Assembly (NCBI RefSeq): GCF_000208865.1
Contig: NC_018396.1
Coordinates: forward strand, 2,194,630-2,258,629
Origin: Neospora caninum Liverpool
Lineage: Eukaryota > Apicomplexa > Conoidasida > Eucoccidiorida > Sarcocystidae
DNA: 64,000 nucleotides
Direction: 5' to 3'
The notes beneath the pieces were generated by a model that did not search any database, was not told the origin of the DNA, and saw only the letters and a list, made by a program, of their open reading frames with translations. A program made the position numbers and the translations under genes. Shown here one piece after another: positions 36,001-45,440 of the stretch (its first letter is position 1; each line of letters opens with the position of its first letter).

Positions 36001-39000
36001 TGCGCGGCGGCATTGTAAATCCATCTCTGATCGCGTCGCTCGTCCTTTTTGAGTGTTTCGTGCAGGCGACCCCGCTGCTGTGACAGCAGGTGAGCTTCCG
36101 TCCTGTTTAGTGCATCTGTGCCTCATTCGTATTTATCGTTTTTACACACGTGCCACACCGCATAAAGAAGCATACACATGCTAAAACGCAGCGGGCGTAC
36201 GTTGTAGCAAGGGTTCATGTGCGACCTACGAAGGTTGCTGCATCATTTGCGACTTTGAAATGTTCGCATGTTTTCTAGTTGTGCATTTTTCCGCGGCGAG
36301 ATGCTCGTGTTATGTATAAATGCTCTCGGAGATCACGAAGCTTGCAGATTTCAATACACACGGCTATACATACATCGACACACAGATATTGATACAGGCA
36401 GAGACTATATATATAGAGAGAGGGAGAGAGAGATGCAACGCTGTCTTGGGAAGGGACTGGATGTCAGTGTGTCATTGCTGTTAACGCGGTTCGCATCTCG
36501 GCCTTCTCTAGATTTGTCACGTGGTGTCCCCGCGTCGCGTTCGTTTTCAGGAGGCTCTGCAGTCGTTCCACTTGTCACGGAGATGCTGCAAGGTGGGTCT
36601 CAAAAAAACTGGACGGGGACAGGTGTCTCCCTTGGTGCTCATCCGAGTATGTTTGTGTGTCTGCGTCTGCCTGCGTCCGGACTCGACGCTTGGGAGCGCA
36701 CGTTCTCAGGCGGGTGGTTTCTCGTTTCCCATTTCCGCCGATCTTTTGCCACCGACTAGAGGGCAAGCGAGGATTCGAAAGAACAGCGGGAACCAGCGTT
36801 CCGACCGGCAAAACGCGCTGCGCGAATCCACGTCTTGTTTCTGGGCTTCCTGCCATGGCGCAGCACGAACTCGAAATGTGCGACTCGTGGATAGACTGTA
36901 TATCACGTCTGTGTGAATTTTGGAGGGCGCCGTCGACGTGAAGCACCCAGAAGAAAAGTTTGAGTTGATGTCCGGTGAAAGGCCCCGGAGGACTCGATCG
37001 GTTCTGCGGGAGAGTAGTTAGATGCGAAGTTTTGCGGTCTTCATTTACCGTTTCTCCGAGTTTCTTCTTTTTGTGTGTCTTCAGTCATTGGCAATAACGA
37101 CTTCGGCTCCACATTTGATCCACGTACGCCGTCTACAGTATCTCGCTTTTCCCTCTTCTTTTTTTTCTTCTCCACCTCTCATCTTTGTTCCCTGTCCTCT
37201 CGCTTCTTTGGGTTCTTCTTGTCCCCTCTCTGCTCTCCATGTCTCTCTGGTTCCTCGCATGTTCGTTCTTCCCCAGTGTCCACCATCTCTACACCGGCAG
37301 CCGTCGCTCATCGTGCCGTGGGTTGTTGTCTCTTCTCTCCCTGGGGCCTCTCCCGTTTGCCTGTTGTCGTTCTGCGCCCGCGCGTTTTCCTCATCTGAGT
37401 TGCTGCGCATTTCGCCCAGTGATTAGGTAGGAGATCTTTGCCCAACCCCCCCCCCCCCCAGCACCGCGCCCTGGTCTTTCCTTTTTCTGTCTTCAGTTTG
37501 GAATCGCGTGCTTGCTGCCGGCGAGGTTCTCCGAGGTGAGGGGATAGGCTGTGCATCCGACAGAGATGAAGAAGAGACAAGGGATCGATACGTGCAAAAA
37601 AGATGTATCTGTCTCTACGTATCTGTACCTATATTTGTATGTATGTTAACGAGATGGATACACTTCGAGAGAACGAAAGACAGATTTGCTTCGCGACACA
37701 AATAGCATTCCGTCCCAATATGCAAGCCTCTCCCCCCCCATCAGTTCGGTTGATTCGGCCGGTTTCCCTCGATGCGAGAGTCCAGTCGTTCTGGTGTATC
37801 CGTAGATAGCGAAGTGTGCATGCGCCGTGCAGCTGTCTTTCGTGCGAGTTCACCTTTGGCAGGTTGTAATTACGGGAGGCGCAGTAGCGAGTTCTTTTGT
37901 GGGGAGAGGAGAGCAAAGACGCGCCAGTCCCGTTTGGCGCCAGCAAGAGGCGACCTTCCTTTGGAGAGACTCCGGTGTGTGTGTGTGTCTCGTGATTCGG
38001 TTTCTTGCAGACTCGGAACACAAAAGCGACGAGCTCACGAAGGCCCTCGAGAAAGGTACGGACCGAACCTTCTCTTGTAAATGAGAGGAAAGCAGTCAAG
38101 CACACGAGATTGTGAACATGAGATTTCGGCCTCGGCACAGATTTGGCAGTTTAAGGTGCCCATGCTTCTTGAAACCTAGTCCTTGTCCGTATTCCTATCT
38201 CGGTGCACATACATATGACCCCACCAAAGTATATATTTGTATATATGTAAGGCCGCGTTTTGACTCTGGGCATGCATCGCTTTACCATCAGGCTTCAGCA
38301 GTGTCATTCAATGTCGTTCCTTTTTCCTTTGGGGTGTTGTGCAGTGGAAAAGAAGCGCAGCAAGGACTTGGCGAACATCAACAAAAGTAAGGTTTTGTGG
38401 ACACAAACCATCGTACATCCACACCCACACACAACTAGAGATATGTTTAACCTCTCAGGTGCGCTTGGATACTTTGCAAGAGGCGACTAGGGATATTTTT
38501 CTAAAAGTTGTTTTCACTGCAGGCCGTCTATAGGCCTGTAGAGACGACGAGTCGCGCGTGTGAACGAAGATTTGACGGTTCGCGGTATGTGAGCCCAAGA
38601 CGAATCAGCTGATGTCAGCACATCCGCAAGGGTGCGTGGATGACGCTGGGATTCCTGACTGGTTCGAGTCCTAGTTTCTCGACCAAGGGGAGAGGGGGGG
38701 GGGGGGCCTCCACGCACATTGAGCGGGAAGCTGGTCGGCCTCGCCTAGAACGCGGGGCTCTTCTCTCCGCCTGCCTGGTTTGCGTCTGTTTTCAGGTCTC
38801 CGTATTTCAACCCCAGTCACGCAAATCAAGGCGTCCTTCGGTGGGTCTTTTGGCGCGTGGCTCTGTCCCTTGGGTTCTGGTCTTTCGGTTTCCTCTCCTT
38901 TTGAAAACGTGGCCGCTCCTCCCCGCGGAAAGCTGCGCGACAGCCTTCGCCCTCGCGTTCCCGCCGCCGCTACGAGGTTCTCGGGGGGGGGGGGGGGCGA

Positions 39001-40919
39001 CACGACGGCAAAAAGTCAAAATCTTCGCTCTTTGCTTTTTCAGAAGGCCTTTGCGTCACGCCTCCGAAACCCGTTCTCTGCGTGGAGAGATGCACGCGTC
39101 TGGCCACTGGCAGGCTGACATTCAAAGCACGAGCGTTTCTTGCATCTCGACACGATTCAGTGTCTCCCTTCTGTTCTTTGCAGATCGCTTGGGGCTCCGA
39201 ATGTGGTTAGCCTCGCTGACTGTCGCTCACACCGGTAAGTTGCAGACAGGAGATCTGTCGCGCGCGCGGAAACCTTTCTCTCCTTTGCTGCCCGACGCGA
39301 TCGACTCCGCGTCCACATTGGCGTCAGATTGGCCCAAAACCCAACTCCTAAAGGAGACAGAAATTCAATCTGCCTCGCGTTTGGTCTCGACCTCACTCCC
39401 GGGCACGGAACCGATAGAAACGGCGGGCGTAGGCCGCCTGACACGGGGTGGCCGCGTTCCCTGTTTGACGCACATGCGAGCGAGAGGAGGCTGCACAGGG
39501 TCGGCGAAGTCTGCGAAGAAAGGCAGCGGAGCTCGTGCTTTTTGGATCTATTTTGGATCGGAGAAAAGGGTCCGCGCGAGATAGGAGAGACTCGCCCTTT
39601 GAGCAAGGCAAAGTAGCAAGGCGAGGTCGGGCGAGAAGTCAAGCAACAGTGGGTTGGGAAAACGCGTCGCAATCTGTGTCTCGCCGTTGTTTTTGCTGTC
39701 TTCTCAGGGCTCGGAAGCCAGAAAGGGAAGAACCGGAAAGTGAAACTGCTCACCTCGCGCATGCAATTTGGTGAGCTTTCACCACTGCTCACTTTGGCTT
39801 CCCTTTCGCGGCTATCCCCGTTCCTTTGGTTCTGTCTGTACACTGTCGCCACGCGCACTCTGCCTTTCCTCCCTCAGACGAGAACTCCCGGTTTTCTCGC
39901 TCCCTCCTTGCGGGGCTTCTTGCCGTCACGAGGGTGTCTCGGTGCTCTCAGACATCTTCGTCCGTCTTGCCGTTCGGCTTGATCCGTTTCGATCCGTGAC
40001 GGAGACCTTTCTGCAGATCTGGCCAGCCTGGGTTTGCCCCTCTTTTTGTGTGGATCCTCAGCCAAAGGCCGTCTTCACGTTCTGGAGTGCCTGGAGAAGC
40101 ACGAGGCCCTGACGGGTGCGTTTTTCGGAGTTTCGAAGCCCCCGGTGACATGCGAACACAAAGGGGGGGGAGGGGCGGACGGCTGTGGCCGCAGCTTCCA
40201 AAGTTCTTTTTGGGAAAAGACTGCAGACGGCGTGTGGTGTCTCTGCGGGGACTGTGGAAATGCGCTGGGCAGAAAGGAAAGGCCACATATGTATGGAGAA
40301 GGAAGGCGTCTCTCCCTCACATTGCCGTGCCTCTCTTCCCGCAAAAAGAGTTTTCTCGCACGCGACCGTCGAACGTCGCTTCGACATCACTCTACGAATT
40401 CCCTTTTTTGGAAAGTGTCGAAAGCTAACATGGCAATTTTCGTCGACGCAAAGGGACTCGGTGGCTTCTCTAACCTGCCGCGGCTCGGTGCCAACGTACT
40501 GGCAAACGGCTGTAGAGTCCGCATCCTTCTTGGCTTCTCTTCCCTTTGCGCTGCATGCACAACGAACGGAAATGCGTGTGCATTTCCTTCTGGATCCGTT
40601 CCAGTCTCTCCTTGCTGTCACTGCGCGATAGCGAGTCTCTTTGTTTCTCGTGCTTCCTGTGTGCAGAGGTGGCCTTCCTCAAGGCGTCGTCGCCGCGACA
40701 CAGTAAGAACCCTTCTCGCTCACCAGTCTCTCATTCTCCCCAGAACTCGGTTCATAAAAAGCACCTGCTCAAATGCCGCTATCTTGCTTGCTCGGCACGC
40801 ATCACACTCACAAACTTTCCTACGAGTGTTTATCGAAGTCCGTCTATTGATTTTCACTGACGAATATATCCATATCCATACACGTATGATCATATATATA
40901 TATATATATATATCTATAT

Positions 40920-40961
<42 letters not shown>

Positions 40962-43359
40962 GCGCATTTAGGTGCTTTGAGGCATTTCTGTCTCCGTGGA
41001 GTTTGTATCGATTTGGATATCGGCAAATGCATCTTTCTCTCTCCATATATATACATATGTACATTTTTACCGGTAGATCGGCATGTGTGTATGTTCTTCT
41101 GTTTGCCTCTATGTATATCACGATATATGCATATATATGTATATATATGCATATTTCAGATTGCCTCGAATGCTCGTGGTCTGCCGGTGTGGTTTCTTTC
41201 AGAGCCGTCCAGTTTCAAAGCGTGCCCGAAGCCGTCGCCCATGCCGGATCAGCAGGCGCTGGAGCGCATCTACGACGAGTGCTTGAAAGGTGAGTCAGAG
41301 AAAAGCACATTTTGCGCACGGGAAAGAGGGAACGCAGAGGAATGTAGGTTTGTACGGTTTGCGACTGTGGGCGCCGATAGAGTGCACAGGGCGAAGCTGA
41401 AGCTGGCGCGTTTAGGGAGATACTTCTAAGCGGGGTGTCTCTTTTAGTTGTATTTTACCTAGTACATTAAAATTTTCATTTAAAAATTTAGTAAAATTGT
41501 ACAGCTGAGGGCTGGGCGTGATGCCATTGAGGTCGAGGCTTATGGTATCGAAACCAAGTCGATACGGTTCGTTTTCCTGCCGCGGTTGGTCCCGGGAGGT
41601 TCCCCGCAACAAACGTGTCCACTGCGCTTGCTTCGAGGTCTGAATCCACGAGGGAGAGTCGCGCGGTTTCACACCTTCTGTTGATCGTCCGCAGTTTTTT
41701 TCTCTTTGGACGTGAAGGCGTCGGGCGACGTGCGAAGTTGGTGATATTCAGGGCTGCTGCATGCGTGTCCCGGTTTCTCGTGAAGTCCTTGACTGTTGCT
41801 TCTTTCCTTCGAGCCTCCAGAGGTGTTTCTTTGCAAACGCTCCCAAACCTACACGTGTCCGGAACAGCACTCCAGGAAACCAGTGGTCCTTGAGCACGAC
41901 CCCGGCAACGGCGACACTTTCTGTTTCTCGTGTTCTTGTGTCTGGCGTGGTTCCAGCCGACACCTCGCCTGCCGAGAAGCCGAAGAAAAAGAAGGGGAAG
42001 TTCGCTTCGCACGGAAAGGAAGTGCAGAAGGGGGGGCTAGGCTCAGATGCAGAGAGTGCAGCGGCGGGTTCTGAGACGGAGGCCTCGGCATCGTCAGCGG
42101 CATCGGAGCCCTCTGAAGCGCTGTCGGGTTCCTTACATGCAGCCTCGGAGCGTCACACTGTATTCTCTCTCGGGGGCGACAACAGCGGTGAGGAATCAAA
42201 GACTCACCATGGGGCATTTGGCGAATCCCATGAAGGCTCAGGCAGCCACGGCAAAAAGCATCATGGTTGGGGTTTCACGCACCACAAGTCTGCTGATGCG
42301 GCTGACGAGGAATCAAAGACTCATCATGGGGCATTTGGCGAATCCCATGAAGGCTCAGGCAGCCACGGCAAAAAGCATCATGGTTGGGGTTTCACGCACC
42401 ACAAGTCTGCTGATGCGGCTGACGAGGAATCAAAGACTCATCATGGGGCATTTGGCGAATCCCATGAAGGCTCAGGCAGCCACGGCAAAAAGCATCATGG
42501 TTGGGGTTTCACGCGCCACAAGTCTGCTGATGCGGCTGACGAGGAATCAAAGACTCATCATGGGGCATTTGGCGAATCCCATGAAGGCTCAGGCAGCCAC
42601 GGCAAAAAGCATCATGGTTGGGGTTTCACGCGCCACAAGTCTGCTGATGCGGCTGACGAGGAATCAAAGACTGACCATGGGGCATTTGGCGAATCCCATG
42701 AAGGCCCAGGCAGCCACGGCAAAAAGCATCATGGTTGGGGTTTCACGCACCACATTTCTGCTGATGCGGCTGACGAGGAATCAAAGACTCACCATGGGGC
42801 ATTTGGCGAATCCCATGAAGGCTCACGCAGCCACGGCAAAAAGCATCATGAGGGTTACACGGCTCACGGGAAGCATCAGGGTTGGGCGTTTGAGAGCCGC
42901 AAGTCCTCAGGTGCGGCGCGTAAAGATTCGGAGGCTCCTCCGGGCAGATCCGAGGCGGTCGGGGCCGAATCTGAAAGTCGCGTGTTACATTTGACGGAAG
43001 AACACCAACGGGAAGAGGGGAAGCACCACCCGCCGAAATCAAAGGAAGAACTGATGGAAGCGAGGAGGAAGAAAAAGGAAGAGAAGAGGGAGAAGAAGAA
43101 ACACGCTGCCGAGAGAAAGGCGAAGGCGGCACAGCAACATGTCAAAGAGTCTGGGATGTCCAGGAAGAGTAGAAAGTCGCATGAACGGCTCCAGAAGAAG
43201 AAGAGCAGTCATGAAGCTGGAAAAGCGACAGAAGCGGGGGAACCAGCAGAAAGGCGAGAGGCCGCGGAGGGTGCGTCTGCTCTTCAGCTGTCTCAAGCGA
43301 TCGCTTGGGTTCCTGAGCAGCCGCGTTGGGAGCGGGAAATCGGGGTCCATTTCTTTTGA
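21045..43359 (+). CDS. 34-exon secreted protein, 1664 residues; rhoptry-neck (RON5-type) candidate
   Basis: The ATG at 21045 opens a signal peptide (LRGFLLLLLLAVLWVAD). Thirty-four exons keep one frame for 4995 coding bases up to a stop at 43359. Introns 12 to 33 are all phase 1, so exons 13 to 33 are all symmetric. About residues 1-1197 are non-repetitive and mostly helical-looking, with hydrophobic segments in exon 4 (FVQMLFMVMATM, LQMLYYTFIAVPLDVAL). Residues 1198-1664 come from one long exon with a His/Gly repeat and a Lys/Glu-rich tail. No named domain was recognised. A signal peptide, about 1200 conserved-looking residues and a lineage-style tail would fit rhoptry neck protein 5; RON3 is a second option. 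This rests on general architecture and not on a diagnostic motif. The gene is divergent from the CAP/TSP1 gene. A misassembly sits inside intron 14. A donor-like G|GTGCGT near 43271 could give an alternative 3' end. Confidence 0.8.
25951..25999. repeat. (TA)n microsatellite in intron
   Basis: Two TA runs are separated by AAG, inside intron 7 of the large secreted gene. Confidence 0.85.
28817..28857. repeat. (TA)n microsatellite in intron
   Basis: ATATATATATATATGCGTATATATATATATATAT in intron 11 of the large secreted gene is a typical intronic microsatellite. Confidence 0.8.
29563..30752. other. Assembly fault: miscalled duplicate and gap inside intron 14
   Basis: Bases 30426-30752 line up base by base with about 29563-29880 once homopolymer errors are allowed. 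Examples are TTGAACCATTAAAGGGTA against TTGAACCAGTCAACGGTC, and CCCAAAATGGTTTTCTAA against CCCAAATTGGTCTCATAC. Both end in a poly-C run. This is a low-quality read end and not new sequence. The 100 Ns at 30326-30425 are a placeholder gap. The real sequence most likely passes from the poly-C at about 29880 straight to 30753. Confidence 0.85.
29889..30325 (-). repeat. Inverted copy of 35354-35789, probable misassembly
   Basis: The 437 bases here are the reverse complement of 35354-35789 with one extra G (ATGCGGGATT against ATGCGGATT). The copy at 35354 includes exon 21 in the correct orientation and frame, so that copy is the genuine one. This copy abuts a poly-C run on one side and the N gap on the other. 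Confidence 0.9.
30990..34339 (+). other. Exons 15-19 of the large secreted gene
   Basis: Exons are 30990-31244, 31995-32525, 33241-33489, 33869-34024 and 34319-34339, all phase 1 at both ends. Exon 15 is acidic and Ser-rich. Exon 16 is the longest internal exon and carries a strongly basic run (RKKKRSRKRKPKQKTK) near residues 780-800. Exons 17 and 18 join as SW at the junction and read on as LKKESTFLFEKCGDP. An apparent exon at about 33690-33840 was tested and dropped because no frame through it reached exon 18 in the right phase. Confidence 0.75.
33076..33108. repeat. (TA)n microsatellite in intron
   Basis: CATATATATACATATATATATATATATATTT lies in intron 16 of the large secreted gene. Confidence 0.8.
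35354..35789 (+). repeat. Genuine copy of the inverted duplicate; holds exon 21
   Basis: This stretch is repeated in inverted orientation at 29889-30325. It holds the 18-base exon 35359-35376 with clean splice sites (GTGCTCAG before, GTAAGC after), which supports its placement here. Confidence 0.85.
40891..40958. repeat. Long (TA)n microsatellite in intron
   Basis: About 65 bases of TA repeat interrupted by CTATATAGA lie in intron 32 of the large secreted gene. A second shorter TA/TG-rich stretch follows at about 41115-41155, just before exon 33. Confidence 0.85.
41957..43359 (+). other. Exon 34: His-rich repeats and charged tail
   Basis: This 1403-base exon makes up over a quarter of the protein. 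It begins with a Lys-rich stretch and a Ser/Ala-rich stretch, then the 39-residue tandem repeat at 42190-42858, then a Ser/Arg segment. After that comes a Lys/Glu-rich helix (ARRKKKEEKREKKKHAAERK) around 43055-43120 and a second basic part. Most of it is expected to be disordered or coiled-coil. The coding frame ends with a TGA after GVHFF. Confidence 0.8.
42190..42858 (+). repeat. 117-base coding tandem repeat, 5.7 copies, His/Gly-rich
   Basis: Units begin with GAGGAATCAAAGACT at 42190, 42307, 42424, 42541, 42658 and 42775 (partial). Each encodes 39 residues that include THHGAFGESHEG, KKHHGWGF and HKSADAAD. Copies differ by only a few bases, so the array is young or homogenised. Each full unit has about seven histidines in HH, SHE and SHG contexts plus one Trp. 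Confidence 0.95.
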
Positions 43360-45440
43360 CACCAAAATGAATTTTCGCCGACGTCGAAGGCCTTGACGTC
43401 GACCGGCCTACCGGCTGACTACCAGTCTCCACACCACCCGGCTGTTGAAGCCTCGAAACATCTCTCGACCGCCACGCCGTCTGTATGCTACAGCGGGCCT
43501 CTGTTTTGTCCAGGTGATTTTCTCGACAAATGCGTTTGTTTCTCTCTTTTACGATTTCGTGCCTTGCGCGTAAGTTGGTCCGCCTGGTCGACAGGGAGAC
43601 CGCGCGTTCCGCCTGATCGGTCAGCACAAATGCATCGCTTTTTGTTGCCTCGAAACGGCCTGCCTAACAGCGCGTTCAGTGGTCTCCGTCGAGGGGTCAA
43701 ACTCGGAACGAGATATGAAGCCTCAGGCAGATGCCACTCCTACACTCGCGGCCGCAGCTGCATATATTGGTTTACGGCTTTCCGCTCCATTTCGTTGTCT
43801 TTTCCAAGAATCTGTTTTTATTTGACTTGCTGCTGTCAAAGACGCCTTTCCCTGGGGACGAATCTGGCATTTGCACTTGGGATCCAACCAGAAAAAAGCC
43901 GATTCTTTGACGCCAGGCGATTCGGCGCACGCTACGCGGCTGTTCTGTGATCGTTTCGAGCCGCAGGGGAACTGTGCCACGTCTTTGCATTTGTGTCTTT
44001 ACCTCCCTCGGCTCCTCTGCACGAATTTACCACATCTGCATCGCAGTGCGCGCGGCATCCAGTGCCGCAAGAAAACAGCCGTCGAACGCTCACACCCTGA
44101 GCAACAGAAACAGAAACGTCAGCACCCAGACTCCAGCAGAAAACCGCATTGGCACGGGGCAGTGTTTACAGCAGGGTAAGCCGTTTTTCGTCTAAATCCG
44201 TGGATAGAAGACGCTCGTCTCTCAGCCCGTTGCAAATTGCTTGTCCTGCAAGCATTTCCGAGACTGAACTGGAGGCGCAGTGCCTGGATCGGTGCTTTCC
44301 TCGAAAGACGCAGAAAAAAAATCTACTGGTTCAGCGTCGCTTGAGAAGACGCTGTGGAGAAACTCTTGCTCGAAGGTTCCGTAGTGTCAGCACAGCACAC
44401 GATGGCTGTCGATCAAGCAGTTGCTTCACGAGCATACTTCTGACGGGGATCACGATCACGACCGTCATGTCTACAGGTGCTTCAGTCTGCAATTGGTTAT
44501 GATGACTGCATTTATGAAACACATGATGAGTTCACCGACCCAACACGATCCGGTTGTTTCGGATTACATCCTTCTGTAAGGGTCATATACCTGCTAGAAC
44601 CCCCACTAGAAAGACTGCTCAGCGCGTGTACTCTATTTCGTGAGGAGGCATCGTGAGTTCTGTTCAAGTTCGATTCGAGAGATTCGGCACTGACGCTGAG
44701 CGACGTTCTCTCGAGGGTTCTCTCCACGTACTCGGAAGATTCTCCATCTTTTTCTCCACTGCCTGCCTGGAAAATCGTTTTCGATGACGATCTCTGGCAA
44801 GGACAGCCTCGCGCCTTTTTGCCAGCAGAGATTGCCAGCGTGGGTTGCAGACTTCCGGGTTTAGGGTTTGAAGATCGGCGGCAGCAATTCACGCGATTTT
44901 GCTGGGATAACTCGAGGAAAATTTTACATTTTGCAGTCGAGCCTGCCACAACGAGGTCGGTCTCCCTTGCTCTCTTCGCGGATCGCTTCTACGAGTGCTT
45001 CCCGCGATGTGTAAGCGGGAAAACCGAGACACGACTGTCAAGACACAACACCCCCCTCCCTCCGTCCGGCTTCCGAACCTCCGTCGGCTCCGAGAAGGGA
45101 GAAGCGGGAGACCGCAGCATAACAAAAAAAGACTCCGCATTCCATTTGCTACTACTCGCGCGTCGCTTCCTGAATATTCTCCGCCCTGTCCTCTTCAAAC
45201 GCTCGCACAAGTCGTCGCCTTTCGGCTCGCCACAGTTCCGCCAACCGGTGACGACGCGTCTCTCCAACCCACTTGCATGCAGCTCCCGCTTCAGTCTGGT
45301 TCAAGGTTCCAGCAAGCCTTCGACGGTCCACTTTCTCTCTCCGTTCTTGCCTCTCGGAAATGAGTCCCTCGATAGAGCGAGCTGCGTGCGTCGGTGTTCT
45401 TTCTCTGTTTTTCCCCGCCGGTACTGACCAGCTCTAGACC
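43360..45440. other. Intergenic region before IPK1
   Basis: Nothing here is supported as a gene. A plus-strand frame of 202 codons (44819-45427) ends just before the IPK1 start and lacks family resemblance, so it is probably chance in the 5' leader. A frame at 43393-43950 could in principle be a further 3' exon of the large secreted gene if the donor-like site near 43271 is used, because an acceptor TTTTGTCCAG at about 43513 is in a compatible phase. Confidence 0.45.

Larger units (their letters stand above)
34902..41289 (+). other. Exons 20-33 of the large secreted gene, a run of micro-exons
   Basis: Exons are 34902-34961, 35359-35376, 36066-36089, 36551-36592, 37085-37123, 37497-37535, 38011-38055, 38345-38386, 38796-38840, 39184-39234, 39708-39770, 40017-40115, 40667-40702 and 41203-41289. 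Sizes run from 18 to 99 bases, and all enter and leave in phase 1. The frame would break if any one were retained or skipped with wrong borders, so the unbroken chain is itself support. Encoded pieces include VIGNNDFGSTFDP, WNRVLAAGEVLRG, RLGLRMWLASLTVAHTG and CPKPSPMPDQQALERIYDEC. Confidence 0.75.

Noticed and set aside
40891..41155. Origin-like or centromere-like TA-rich element
   Set aside because: It is a plain intronic TA microsatellite like several others in this window.
42047..42994. 315-codon plus-strand frame overlapping the His-rich repeat
   Set aside because: The repeat unit is a multiple of three, so an alternative frame stays open by construction. The main frame has the splice support.
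44819..45427. 202-codon frame just before IPK1
   Set aside because: It lacks family resemblance and splice support. IPK1 homology starts cleanly at 45441.
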